Assembly: GCA_037718865.1 (NCBI GenBank)
Contig: JBBJMP010000007.1
Span: 124,001 to 188,000, forward strand
Source of the DNA: JADCRZ01 sp037718865
Lineage (GTDB): Bacteria > Bacteroidota > Bacteroidia > Chitinophagales > Chitinophagaceae
DNA length: 64,000 nucleotides
Direction: 5' to 3'
Part shown: positions 43,977-53,547 of the stretch, one piece after another
Layout: every line of letters starts with the position of its first letter
Position numbering within the stretch: position 1 is the stretch's first letter
The notes under the pieces: model-generated
Databases searched by the model: none
Told to the model about the DNA's origin: nothing
The model's input: only the letters and a program-made list of their open reading frames with translations
Made by a program: the position numbers and the translations under genes

Positions 43977-45911
43977 ATGAGATGGCTTATCAATTCCTGT
44001 CTATCAGTTATGGTCTGTTCTTTATTCGTCGCTTGCAGTAGTAAAGCAGTAACTGAAACAATTGCGTATCAAAACAAAGAACAAGTTTGGAAAAATTTTA
44101 GAAATACGTTTAATTATCATTTGCAGATAATTGGAGCTACCAAAGTTAATGAAGATGAAAGCCTGACCATCATAATAAGCGAACCTCCTCCGCATGTTAT
44201 CAGGGAAGAACTGGAAAAGGTCGTTGAGGATTACAAGTTTGTCATCGAGGAACAAAAAAATATCATTGGTTATGACGGCTGGACAAAGGATCTGGTGATA
44301 ACCATCAGCGGTATTGAATCAGATGAAAAAGAATTGCTCGTTAAAGATCTGAACAACTACGTATATCACACGGAGTATAAAGCCTTTGCGGTTAATCTGC
44401 CCATTGAAAATAATACACCTCAGTACCTGAACAATTTAAATTATCAAATTCAGGTTTCAGAGCTTGATAAATGGATTATTGAGGATGCCCCAACATTTTT
44501 CAGCGACAAGGATACAACCGCAGATCATACCCTGAAAGATTTTTTTGCAAGTAACACCAAAGGAATTCTCTATAGCCGTAAACCGGGATTTGTGGTTTGG
44601 CTGATCAGCGAAGGTGAGGACATTACAGATCAGGAGGAAGACATACGAAAGTTTACGTTGGATTCAGATCTTATATTAGGAGCCATAAAAGATAACTCTG
44701 GGCCTGTAGCAATTATCGCCAGGGAAAGGATCAATACCGTTTTGGAACTTCCACCTTTAAGGACAGAGACGATAAAACTTCTGGCTGCTGCAGATGACCA
44801 GGAAATATCTCAAAGCTATGAGCGAATGAACTTGTTTGCAGGTAAGATGAGCAATGGAAAAGACTGGGCGCCCATTTACTTAAGTAAAGACCTGATCAAT
44901 ACCGAATATGGAAGTTTGTTGAATATAACTGATCAAATGCTGAAGTCATGGTCACTGAACGGAGGAGTAGAATATGAAGGGTTCGGCTATCCCAAGCCTT
45001 CTTATTTTGCTTTTGCCGCTGGTGTTATGGAAGAAATGAATACAATGGAAATTACCTTTAACTGGAATACAAAAGGGGCAGGATATACTGTTGAGAAAGA
45101 TGGAATGGAATTTTACGCTCTAAACAGATCAGGAGCTTTACCTGTAACGTATATCCCGGCAGGCATGAAAGTGGCCAATAAGCAGTTGATTTCGAGATGT
45201 GAGCAGAAAGCGTATTCCTATTTTGCAAATTTAAATAATCCGGATCTGGTAAGGGTTGTCCAATATGCCAGTCTGTACCAGATCTTTTCAAGGTATAACA
45301 TATCTTCTTACAAAAGCGACAGTTCTACTCCAGATGTTGCAAATCCTTTAAAGAGCCATGCCGTTGACCTTTTATATTCTATTGAAACCCTCGATGAAGG
45401 GGCTAAAGAAGAAGTTGTCGTAAAATTTATAAGACAGGCTCTTTCCGCTGAAGGAGTAAATGAGGAAAAAATAAACGGTATAATAAAATCATTAAAAGAC
45501 GATGACCTTCGTAATCTATTTAAAAGCATCGATAAGTTACAGAGAATAATAACTACGTCTTCAACATTATTCTCCGCGAACTACTACGATGAATTTGCTG
45601 ATGCTATCGTAAACCCACGAGATCAGACAATCTCAAGTTATACAGACAGGTATAAGATAGTTCTGGCAAGTGAATTCAGAAAAGACGTTAAGTATTGGTG
45701 GCCACTTATATTGCGGGGCACTACTGAAGATAGTTTGAAGAATGAATATGTCCGGGCCTATCATGAAGCAAGTGCTGCCTGGATCAAGACACCTTCCATA
45801 GTTATTTCCTGGTTTGCAAAAGACTCTGCTTCGTTCACTGGCCGGCATAATTTATGTCGGAAGATATTTCTTATGTCGATGCCATCACAAAAATCAGGGT
45901 TTCCCTGTTAA
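43977..45911 (+). CDS. Large lipoprotein of unknown function (C-terminus probably frameshifted)
   Basis: The 644-residue protein begins with a lipoprotein signal (RWLINSCLSVMVCSLFVAC, Cys20). Beyond that I recognise no domain; the text is acidic and mostly alpha/beta (for example EELEKVVEDYKFVIEEQKNI). The last 20 residues (HNLCRKIFLMSMPSQ) look unnatural. Adding one T at the T3 run at about 45852 gives HNFMSEDISYVDAITKIRVS, then LLKSYHK and a stop that overlaps the next ATG as ATGA. That overlap, standard for coupled genes, strongly suggests the shifted frame is the true ending. It is the first of a two-gene unit with a small membrane protein. Confidence 0.75.
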   Translation: MRWLINSCLSVMVCSLFVACSSKAVTETIAYQNKEQVWKNFRNTFNYHLQIIGATKVNEDESLTIIISEPPPHVIREELEKVVEDYKFVIEEQKNIIGYDGWTKDLVITISGIESDEKELLVKDLNNYVYHTEYKAFAVNLPIENNTPQYLNNLNYQIQVSELDKWIIEDAPTFFSDKDTTADHTLKDFFASNTKGILYSRKPGFVVWLISEGEDITDQEEDIRKFTLDSDLILGAIKDNSGPVAIIARERINTVLELPPLRTETIKLLAAADDQEISQSYERMNLFAGKMSNGKDWAPIYLSKDLINTEYGSLLNITDQMLKSWSLNGGVEYEGFGYPKPSYFAFAAGVMEEMNTMEITFNWNTKGAGYTVEKDGMEFYALNRSGALPVTYIPAGMKVANKQLISRCEQKAYSYFANLNNPDLVRVVQYASLYQIFSRYNISSYKSDSSTPDVANPLKSHAVDLLYSIETLDEGAKEEVVVKFIRQALSAEGVNEEKINGIIKSLKDDDLRNLFKSIDKLQRIITTSSTLFSANYYDEFADAIVNPRDQTISSYTDRYKIVLASEFRKDVKYWWPLILRGTTEDSLKNEYVRAYHEASAAWIKTPSIVISWFAKDSASFTGRHNLCRKIFLMSMPSQKSGFPC

Positions 45912-45924
45912 AATCATATCATAA

Positions 45925-46320
45925 ATGAAGAACCTGAAAAGTATTTTAGAAAGCTACACTGGGAATAAGAGGGAGTTAGGAGCAAGTGATGCATCCCCAA
46001 TCAATGAACAGCAATACTTGGCTTTACGGGAAGAGCTCAAAGGTGTAAGTCGCAAGAATGCAGTAATATGCTGGGTCCTTCTTGGAATGATTGGTTTGTT
46101 ATTTATTTTGTCTTTAATTTTTGTCATACTCAATGAGAATGATCCCAATAAAATTAAGGTGATTTTCGGCATTACGGGTGTATCCATAATGGGATTGATC
46201 ATATATACCAATAAGGTCTGGAAAGAAAAAAATTATATCGACATGATATTAACTCTTGTGACCACCCTGGATAGGAGCATGATCAATTCAATTCTACTAG
46301 CCCTACTGAATAAGTTATGA
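45925..46320 (+). CDS. Small two-span membrane protein
   Basis: The 131-residue protein has two predicted membrane helices (about 45-70: NAVICWVLLGMIGLLFILSL; about 80-98: IKVIFGITGVSIMGLIIY) and a polar N-terminal tail. I recognise no family. Its ATG overlaps the corrected stop of the preceding lipoprotein gene by the ATGA arrangement, so it is probably translated together with it. The pair might form an envelope complex; this is inference from the coupling. Confidence 0.65.
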   Translation: MKNLKSILESYTGNKRELGASDASPINEQQYLALREELKGVSRKNAVICWVLLGMIGLLFILSLIFVILNENDPNKIKVIFGITGVSIMGLIIYTNKVWKEKNYIDMILTLVTTLDRSMINSILLALLNKL

Positions 46321-46492
46321 TTCTTTGGATGATCCTCCTGAACTGCATCTTAATTTAAGGGTAGGATATTAAGGGTAGGATATGTACTGAAGATGTGCCA
46401 ATAATCAGTAGTTTTATACCATTGTGTAGTTTGATGTAGCTAAAATCTACGGGTTAATTTAGTCCCAAAGCTATAAAGAACAAAAAGCTCCT

Positions 46493-47854
46493 ATGCCATC
46501 TAAGACAAACAACCTTGCTCGGAACGGCTGTATTGCCCTTGTTCTCATACTCGCAAACTGCAGCATGTTCGCGCAGACGAATGCCGTTGGTATTTTTAAA
46601 AATCATGCTGATATCGGCCATCCTAAAAATGCAGGAACATCCCGGTACGATGAGGCAACGCAAACCTATATACTCCGGGGGTCAGGGTATAATATCTGGT
46701 TTAACCGGGATGAATTTCAGTATGCATACAACAAAATTGGTGGAGACTTTATCCTTACCGCCAACTTTGAATTTTTAGGTGATCAGGGTAATGGCCATCG
46801 GAAAACAGGCTGGATGATACGTGAATCAACAGATGAAGGTGCCGCTCATTTCAGTGCCGTTACTCATGGTGATGGATTAACCGTATTCCAGTGGCGGCCT
46901 TTGAGGGGAGCCTACATGAGAGACCCGGAGGATGAAATATTCTTTGCAAAAAAAGTCCCTTTTCAAACCATTCAGTTGGAGCGAAGCGGCAGGAAGATAA
47001 CAATGCGTGTAGCCAACCGGGGAGAGCCCCTGCAGGAGGTAGGGTCGCAGGAAATGCAGTATATGCGGGATTCTGTGCTCGCCGGGTTATTTATTTCCTC
47101 ACATGACTCTAACAGAGTGGAGGAAGCCATGGTCTGGAATGTACGCATTGATAAGCCGGTTCCCACTAATTATAGTCCTAATCCCCAGATCCAACGAACC
47201 CTGCCACGCGCACAACCCATTTTGGATTGTCGCCTGGAAACCATGAACGTATTTGACGGCAAAAGAAAAGTTATTCTTGAGTCAACCGGCCGATTGGAAT
47301 CACCGGACTGGATGCCCGATGGTAGCAAACTTCTTTTCAAACAAAATGGCGTTTTACATACGATTCCTGTTGAAGGCGGCACGCCGCAAGAGCTCCATAC
47401 CGACACAGCTTCCAAAAATGTTCATACTGTAACTACTAAAAAAGGAGTTGCTTTAACCGCTAACGTAACCGGGCGTGTTGACGGCCCTGAACACTCTCCG
47501 GACGGCAAGTATGTTTATTATAACGCCAATCCTTCGGGCACCATGCAAATCTGGCGTATGAGGCCGGATGGGTCGGGAAAGGAGCAGATGACGTTTGACG
47601 AATACCACAATTGGTTCCCGCACATTTCTCCGGACAGCAAATGGATCGCTTTTATATCGGCTCCTGCAGACATCGATCCTGATTCTCTTCCTTCCTATAA
47701 ACAGGTTACGTTAAGGCTGATGCCGGCTTTGGGAGGTGCACCACGGGTGATCGCTTACCTGTATGGCGGGCAGGGAACGATGAAAGAAAATTCATGGTCG
47801 CCGGATAGTAAACATATAGCATTTGTAAGTAATTCGGAACAAGCAGTAAAATAA
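46493..47854 (+). CDS. TolB-like beta-propeller protein with N-terminal jelly-roll domain (shorter paralogue)
   Basis: The 453-residue exported protein has a signal peptide (CIALVLILANCSMFAQ). A beta-sandwich/LamG-like N-terminal domain (about 30-225: GDFILTANFEFLGDQGNGHR, AHFSAVTHGDGLTVFQWRP) is followed by WD40-like/PD40 blades (SPDGKYVYYNANPSGTMQIW, WFPHISPDSKWIAFIS, WSPDSKHIAFVSN). Tandem paralogue with the next gene, about 40 percent alike by eye. It lacks one stretch of about 60 residues present in that neighbour, so one blade appears to be missing. These proteins are sometimes called TolB-like but are not part of the Tol-Pal system; a ligand-binding or oligogalacturonate-lyase-type role is possible. 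Confidence 0.8.
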   Translation: MPSKTNNLARNGCIALVLILANCSMFAQTNAVGIFKNHADIGHPKNAGTSRYDEATQTYILRGSGYNIWFNRDEFQYAYNKIGGDFILTANFEFLGDQGNGHRKTGWMIRESTDEGAAHFSAVTHGDGLTVFQWRPLRGAYMRDPEDEIFFAKKVPFQTIQLERSGRKITMRVANRGEPLQEVGSQEMQYMRDSVLAGLFISSHDSNRVEEAMVWNVRIDKPVPTNYSPNPQIQRTLPRAQPILDCRLETMNVFDGKRKVILESTGRLESPDWMPDGSKLLFKQNGVLHTIPVEGGTPQELHTDTASKNVHTVTTKKGVALTANVTGRVDGPEHSPDGKYVYYNANPSGTMQIWRMRPDGSGKEQMTFDEYHNWFPHISPDSKWIAFISAPADIDPDSLPSYKQVTLRLMPALGGAPRVIAYLYGGQGTMKENSWSPDSKHIAFVSNSEQAVK

Positions 47855-47967
47855 TTGCCATTTATTGTTTAAGGAACTAGTTTTGAAAGAAAAGGAATAG
47901 CTTTATCAAAACACCTTCGCCTTCGCCTTGACCAGTTCAAACCTTTCTATAACTATAAAATATTACA

Positions 47968-49509
47968 ATGAAGGAATTTAAACGCAGTAAATACTTTCTT
48001 TGTTTAAGCCTGTTATTCATTGGCTACGCTGGTATATCGCAGCAAAGTTCCATAGGCATTTTTGACGGCCACAGTGATGTAGGTACCAATGTCAAGCCTG
48101 GATCGGCAACTTATATTCCGCACACCCGGCAATACGTTATTTCCGGCGCCGGCGCTAATGTCTGGGCCGATCACGACGAATTTCATTTTGTATGGAAAAA
48201 AATGAAAGGTGATTTTATCCTCTACACCCGGGCGGAGTTTGTTGGTCCCAAAGGTGTTGAAGAACACCGCAAGGTCGGTTGGATGGTGCGAAAAACACTG
48301 GAAGGAAATTCACCCCACATCAATGCCGTAGAGCACGGTGATGGTTTGACCTCTTTGCAGTTCAGAAGAACGCCGGGTGCCCAAACAGAAGAAATAAAAT
48401 CCAAGCTGACATATGCTAATATTATCCAGCTGGAAAGAAAGGGCAACACGTATACAATGCGGATGGCCAAATATGGCGAGCCTTTTGTAAACGACTCGGT
48501 ATCGGGTATAGATCTGGGAGATGATATTTATGTAGGATTGTTCGTGGGTTCGCATAACGCCGACGCGCTGGAGACCGGTGTTTTCAGGGATGTGCATATA
48601 TCCGTACCTGCTCCGGCAAGCCTCGTTCCCTATAGAACCTATTTAGGCAGTAACCTGGAATTACTGGAAGTGGCCACCGGCAATCGCGAAATCATATATA
48701 CTTCACCAAAATCTTTACAGGCACCCAACTGGACGCCCGACGGCAAAACTTTACTGTATAACAGCGAAGGCCTGATGTATTCATTTGACCTGGCTAACCG
48801 CACACCGCAGGTACTGAATACCGGAGATGTAAAGAATAACAATAACGATCACGTGCTTTCTTTTGATGGCAAAATGCTTGGTCTGAGCAGCGGTGTAAAG
48901 GAACTTGGCGGTTCAATTATTTACACGGTGCCGGTAACCGGCGGTAGTCCCAAACAGATCACTCCAAAAGGGCCTTCGTATCTGCACGGGTGGTCGCCGG
49001 ATGGTCAATACCTTGTTTTTACGGGACAGCGAAACAACGATTTCGACATTTATACAGTTCCTTCGAAAGGCGGCAAGGAGGTCCGGTTAACTACGGCACC
49101 CGGTCTGGACGATGGCCCGGAGTATACCCCGGACGGTAAGTACATTTATTTCAATTCCAACCGTACGGGCAGCATGCAGATCTGGCGCATGAAAGCTGAT
49201 GGAAGCGAACAGGAAGCTGTACTATCCAACAGTGAATTTTACGACTGGTTCCCCCACATATCACCTGACGGTAAATGGATCGTGTTCATTTCGTTTCTAA
49301 AAGAAGAAGTTAAGCCTGACGATCATCCCTTTTACAAGCACGTGTACCTGCGCCTGATGCCGGTTACCGGCGGCAAGCCAAAAGTCATCGCTTACATATA
49401 TGGTGGTCAGGGAACAATTAACACACCATCATGGTCACCCGACGGTAAAAGAATAGCCTTTATAAGCAATACGGTCATGACCGATAAGATGAGTCAGGCC
49501 AGCAGGTGA
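47968..49509 (+). CDS. TolB-like beta-propeller protein with N-terminal jelly-roll domain (full-length paralogue)
   Basis: The 513-residue exported protein has a signal peptide (FLCLSLLFIGYAGISQ), an N-terminal beta-sandwich domain (about 25-225: GDFILYTRAEFVGPKG, HINAVEHGDGLTSLQF), and a complete PD40 propeller (WTPDGKTLLYNSEGLM, WSPDGQYLVFTGQRNNDFDI, YTPDGKYIYFNSNRTGSMQI, WFPHISPDGKWIVFISF, SWSPDGKRIAFISNT). It follows its shorter paralogue by 113 bases and precedes a Tat-signal isomerase-like gene by 37 bases, so the group is probably one transcript. Catalytic residues are not identifiable to me. Confidence 0.82.
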   Translation: MKEFKRSKYFLCLSLLFIGYAGISQQSSIGIFDGHSDVGTNVKPGSATYIPHTRQYVISGAGANVWADHDEFHFVWKKMKGDFILYTRAEFVGPKGVEEHRKVGWMVRKTLEGNSPHINAVEHGDGLTSLQFRRTPGAQTEEIKSKLTYANIIQLERKGNTYTMRMAKYGEPFVNDSVSGIDLGDDIYVGLFVGSHNADALETGVFRDVHISVPAPASLVPYRTYLGSNLELLEVATGNREIIYTSPKSLQAPNWTPDGKTLLYNSEGLMYSFDLANRTPQVLNTGDVKNNNNDHVLSFDGKMLGLSSGVKELGGSIIYTVPVTGGSPKQITPKGPSYLHGWSPDGQYLVFTGQRNNDFDIYTVPSKGGKEVRLTTAPGLDDGPEYTPDGKYIYFNSNRTGSMQIWRMKADGSEQEAVLSNSEFYDWFPHISPDGKWIVFISFLKEEVKPDDHPFYKHVYLRLMPVTGGKPKVIAYIYGGQGTINTPSWSPDGKRIAFISNTVMTDKMSQASR

Positions 49510-49546
49510 GTATTCAGTGTTATCTTACATAAATAAAAAACTTTTT

Positions 49547-50380
49547 ATGAATACCAGACGCGAGTTTATAAAATCTTCCGGCACTTTCGCCTTAGGTTCT
49601 GTTTTTTTGACGCATACACCAAGGGCCAGGGTAAAAAATGTGGGCATACAGCTTTACACGGTTCGTAAAGAAATGCTTGCTAATGCGGCAGGCACGTTAA
49701 AGCAACTGGCCAAGATCGGGTATAAGGAACTGGAGTCAGCAAGAAGTGAGAAAGGAAACTACTATGGCTTACAGCCTAAAGAGATCAGGAAAATAACAAA
49801 AGACCTTGGGATGACCCTGCGCAGCGGTCATGTGCATATAGATGACAACTGGCAACGATCGATAGACCAGGCCGCCGAAGCCGGGCAGGATTATTTGATT
49901 TGTTCTTCTTTACCTTCACAGGGACAGACGATAGAAAATTACCAGCGCGTGGCTGACACCTTCTCGAAAGCTGCAGAAGATTGTAAAAAGTCCAAGCTTA
50001 TATTTGGATATCATAATCACGAGTATGAATTTGAAAAGGTGAACGGCCAGACTTTATATGATATCCTCCTGAACAAAACCGAACCAGCCCTGGTAAAGAT
50101 GGAGATGGATCTGGGCTGGGCCATTGTAACCGGTAACGACCCTACCACCTACTTTAATAAATACCCTGGGCGTTTCCCTTTATGGCACCTTAAAGATATG
50201 AGCAAAACCAAAAAGGAAAGTACGGAATTTGGAAAAGGACAAGTCAACATTCTACGCATGCTGCAAAATGCCGGGAAATCAGGAATGAAGTATTTTTTTG
50301 TGGAGCAGGAAGAGTATACAGGCACTCCTTTTGAAAGCATAAAACATAACTACAATTACCTGATGAAGCTGAATGTCTGA
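49547..50380 (+). CDS. Exported sugar-phosphate isomerase/epimerase-like TIM-barrel protein
   Basis: From the ATG at 49547 the protein has 277 residues. It opens with a Tat-type signal (NTRREFIKSSGTFALGSVFL), so it is folded before export. The body is an AP-endonuclease-2/xylose-isomerase-like TIM barrel: VGIQLYTVRKEM, LAKIGYKELESARSEKGNYY, LRSGHVHIDDNWQRSIDQAA, IFGYHNHEYEFEK (metal His/Glu), MEMDLGWAIVTGNDP, WHLKDMSKTKK and FVEQEEYTGTP. Members isomerise or epimerise sugars and also act on 3-keto sugars. The stop overlaps the start of the next gene by eight bases. A GTG at 49517 is in frame but precedes the Tat motif. Confidence 0.87.
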   Translation: MNTRREFIKSSGTFALGSVFLTHTPRARVKNVGIQLYTVRKEMLANAAGTLKQLAKIGYKELESARSEKGNYYGLQPKEIRKITKDLGMTLRSGHVHIDDNWQRSIDQAAEAGQDYLICSSLPSQGQTIENYQRVADTFSKAAEDCKKSKLIFGYHNHEYEFEKVNGQTLYDILLNKTEPALVKMEMDLGWAIVTGNDPTTYFNKYPGRFPLWHLKDMSKTKKESTEFGKGQVNILRMLQNAGKSGMKYFFVEQEEYTGTPFESIKHNYNYLMKLNV

Positions 50381-52622
50381 TGATCACAGCGTTAACCTAT
50401 TTATGTTGTTGTCTACCATTTACCTGGTTATAAAAAAGCATGCCTGTGCCGGAAAAATTCTTTTCCTGTTGTATGGATGTACGATTAACCTTGCGCTTAT
50501 GGGACAGAAGAAGAATGCTTCCTATGAGTTGCACATTTATCGTACTGCAGAACATGTTCTGGTAGATGGCATAGCTGATGAACCCGTCTGGAAGATAGCA
50601 GAAAAGGCAAGTAATTTTTTCATGGTGACTCCAATGGATACCAGTCGGGCTTTAGTAAAGACCGATGTTTTCATGACCTATGATAAGACTAACCTCTATC
50701 TGTTAGCCATCTGCTTCAATGCGTTACCGGGACCGGACATGGTGGAATCATTAAGACGTGATTTCAATTTTTCGAAGAACGACAACTTCCTGTTATTCAT
50801 GGATCCCTTTGAAGACCAGACAAACGGATTTTCTTTTGGAACCAACGCGGTCGGTGCTCAATGGGATGGGTTGATGTTTGACGGTGGCAAAGTAGACCTG
50901 AACTGGGACAATAAATGGACATCGGCCGTAAAAAATTATCCTGACAAATGGGTGTTGGAAATGGCTATTCCGTTTAAAACCCTGCGTTTCAAAAAGGGAG
51001 TCGCCCGCTGGGGAATTAATTTCAGCCGTAATGATTTAAAAACCACGGAAAAGTCAAGTTGGGCCCCGGTACCGCGGCAATTCCCAACCGCTTCACTTGC
51101 GTATACCGGAACATTGGCGTGGGATGAACCTCCGCCAGTTCAGGGAGCCAACGTTTCGTTGATTCCTTATCTATTAGGAGGTGCTTCGAATAACTATTAT
51201 CCCGTTTCACAAAGGGAGTATAAACATGAAGCAGGTTTGGATGTGAAGGTTGCTGTAACATCCTCATTAAATCTTGACCTGACAGTAAACCCTGATTTCT
51301 CACAGGTGGAAGTTGACAAACAGGTCACCAACCTCGACCGCTATGAGTTATTTTTTCCGGAGCGGAGGCAGTTTTTCCTGGAAAACGGAGATCAACTGAA
51401 CAACTTTGGCTATCCTTCTATTCGCCCCTTTTTTTCGCGCCGAGTCGGATTGGGTGTTCCTATTCAGTTCGGCGGCAGATTAAGTGGCAGACTAAACAAG
51501 AACTGGCGTATAACGGTCATGGATATGCAAACCGCAAAGCAGGAGGAGAATGGTTTGCCTATGCAAAATTTTGCTGTGGTAGCCCTGCAAAGAAGGGTTT
51601 TTTCCCGGTCAAACATTAATGTTCTGTTCGTTAACAAACAATCCATCAATGTTCGTCCCAATAAAGATTCTACTCTTCCGCGACATGCTGATTATAACCG
51701 GAACATAGGATTGGAGTATAACCTCGCTTCCCCAAATAATTTGTGGACAGGCAAGCAATTGCTTTTAACCTCTTTCAGTCCTAATAAGAAAAGGGATGAT
51801 ATGGTATATGCCGGCAACTTATTGTACTCCGGTAAAAGTTGGACGATCAACGGTGCTTATGAATACATCGGCAAAAATTATAACGCGGAAGTTGGGTATG
51901 TCCCTCGGCGCGGTCATATCAAGCTAAATCCACAAATTGCCTATGGCTTTTTTCCTAAAGCCGGCAGCATATTAACACATGGACCCCAAATAATCGCTAA
52001 TTATTTTTTTAATGAAAAATTTCACCAGACAGATCATGAGAGCGAGCTTAACTATTTAGTTACCTTCCGAAACCGCGCTACTCTTTCTGCCGTAGCCATA
52101 CATCATTACGTCCAGTTGCTTTTTCCATTAGACCCGACCAATAGCGGCAAAGATTCCATGCAATCCGGTTCAAAGCACAGATGGAAAACGATCGGGGCCA
52201 ATTTTGTATCGATACCCCAAAGCCTGTTCACCTATGGTTTTTCCGTTCGTTATGGAGGATATTATGCAGAAGGAAAAAAGTTTACTTTCAGCGGCGAACT
52301 CGGCTATCGCTTCCAACCTTTTGTTAACCTGACATTAAACACTACCTACAATGAACTCCTATTACCCAACCCCTGGGGCCGTACTACCTTTTGGCTCATC
52401 GGACCGAAGATCGATCTGACGATGACGAACAAGCTGTTTTTTACTACTTATGTGCAATACAACGAGCAGCTAAAAAACACCAATATCAATGCAAGGATCC
52501 AATGGCGATACAAACCGGCTTCTGACTTGTTTATCGTATATACAGATAATTATTTGAACATTCCGTTTTCAGTGCGGAACCGTGCAATTTTGTTGAAATT
52601 TACTTACTGGTGGAACCTGTAA
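50373..52622 (+). CDS. DUF5916-domain outer-membrane/periplasmic protein with CBM9-like start
   Basis: The 749-residue protein contains an N-terminal hydrophobic segment (KILFLLYGCTINLALMGQ). A carbohydrate-binding CBM9-like domain (about 55-240: DGIADEPVWKIAEKASNFFM, TYDKTNLYLLAICFN, WVLEMAIPFKTLRF) is followed by a DUF5916 region with a beta-barrel-like C-terminus (NLDLTVNPDFSQVEVDKQVT, NLDRYELFFPERRQFFLENG). The final strands end in LLKFTYWWNL. DUF5916 proteins accompany Bacteroidota polysaccharide and envelope genes; no activity is proven. Start choice is uncertain: the ATG at 50373 is followed by a long polar stretch before the signal. Confidence 0.82.
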   Translation: MSDDHSVNLFMLLSTIYLVIKKHACAGKILFLLYGCTINLALMGQKKNASYELHIYRTAEHVLVDGIADEPVWKIAEKASNFFMVTPMDTSRALVKTDVFMTYDKTNLYLLAICFNALPGPDMVESLRRDFNFSKNDNFLLFMDPFEDQTNGFSFGTNAVGAQWDGLMFDGGKVDLNWDNKWTSAVKNYPDKWVLEMAIPFKTLRFKKGVARWGINFSRNDLKTTEKSSWAPVPRQFPTASLAYTGTLAWDEPPPVQGANVSLIPYLLGGASNNYYPVSQREYKHEAGLDVKVAVTSSLNLDLTVNPDFSQVEVDKQVTNLDRYELFFPERRQFFLENGDQLNNFGYPSIRPFFSRRVGLGVPIQFGGRLSGRLNKNWRITVMDMQTAKQEENGLPMQNFAVVALQRRVFSRSNINVLFVNKQSINVRPNKDSTLPRHADYNRNIGLEYNLASPNNLWTGKQLLLTSFSPNKKRDDMVYAGNLLYSGKSWTINGAYEYIGKNYNAEVGYVPRRGHIKLNPQIAYGFFPKAGSILTHGPQIIANYFFNEKFHQTDHESELNYLVTFRNRATLSAVAIHHYVQLLFPLDPTNSGKDSMQSGSKHRWKTIGANFVSIPQSLFTYGFSVRYGGYYAEGKKFTFSGELGYRFQPFVNLTLNTTYNELLLPNPWGRTTFWLIGPKIDLTMTNKLFFTTYVQYNEQLKNTNINARIQWRYKPASDLFIVYTDNYLNIPFSVRNRAILLKFTYWWNL

Positions 52623-52666
52623 CGCAGCAACTATTTTTAAACAGTATTTTTATTTAAAGAATATAT

Positions 52667-53470
52667 ATGAAAAGACGTTCGTTTGTTAAAGCCTCTTTAT
52701 TGTCAAGTTCTTTAGGCAGCCTGATGCCTCTCATAAGTATGGCTTCAATGGATCTTTATGACCAAAAAAAAGCCAATCGCGAATTTTATGAATTAAGGGT
52801 CTACACATTAAAAAACGAAATACAACAAAGGCTGGTAGAAGATTATTTTGAGAAAGCCGCTATTCCGGCTTTTAACCGTTCGGGAAGCAAAAGCATTGGT
52901 GTTTTTTCAGAACTTAAGCCGGCCGGGTTTACCAAACTGTATGTAATCATTCCATTTAAAACACTGGACGATTTTTTTAAATTGCCTGAAAAGCTGGCCC
53001 GTGATGCTTCGTATAACGAAGCGGGAACAGCTTACTTAAATGCGCCGTCCGCTGAGCCGGCGTATGAACGCATCGAAAGTTCTTTAATGAGGGCTTTTGT
53101 GAACATGCCTAAGATAGCCGTTCCGGAAAAAAAAACGCGCTTGTTTGAATTGCGCCGTTATGAGAGTTCGGGAGAAGCGGCCGGACAAAAGAAAATAGAA
53201 ATGTTTAATACGGCAGGCGAAATTGAAATTTTCAAAAGGGTCGGTCTCACGCCGGTGTTTTTTGGCGAAACAATCATTGGGTCCTTTCGACCGAACCTTA
53301 CCTACATGCTGACCTATGATGACATGGATGAACACGGACGGAACTGGAATGTGTTTCGCAACGATCCCGAATGGAAACGCATCAGTGCCATACCCGAATA
53401 CGCCAATGCAAAAATCGTATCCCGTATCACTTCAACCTTTCTTGTTCCAACTGCTTATTCTCAGATTTAA
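52667..53470 (+). CDS. NIPSNAP-family protein with Tat signal
   Basis: The 267-residue protein has a Tat-type signal (MKRRSFVKASLLSSSLGSLM) and two NIPSNAP units: FYELRVYTLKNEIQQRLVED (about 40-140) and TRLFELRRYESSGEAAGQKK (about 160-260), the second with FKRVGLTPVFFGETIIG and NLTYMLTYDDMDEHGRNWN. NIPSNAP is a dimeric ferredoxin-like fold; bacterial members have no agreed activity. It is the last gene of the plus-strand run that starts with the TolB-like paralogues. Next comes a repeat-bearing gap and a convergent gene. Confidence 0.87.
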   Translation: MKRRSFVKASLLSSSLGSLMPLISMASMDLYDQKKANREFYELRVYTLKNEIQQRLVEDYFEKAAIPAFNRSGSKSIGVFSELKPAGFTKLYVIIPFKTLDDFFKLPEKLARDASYNEAGTAYLNAPSAEPAYERIESSLMRAFVNMPKIAVPEKKTRLFELRRYESSGEAAGQKKIEMFNTAGEIEIFKRVGLTPVFFGETIIGSFRPNLTYMLTYDDMDEHGRNWNVFRNDPEWKRISAIPEYANAKIVSRITSTFLVPTAYSQI

Positions 53471-53547
53471 GCATCTTTAAGAACTTCTGCCCGTTGTTGG
53501 TGTTTCACCGACAACGCTGTTCAAAGTTTATTGACTTAGAATACCCT

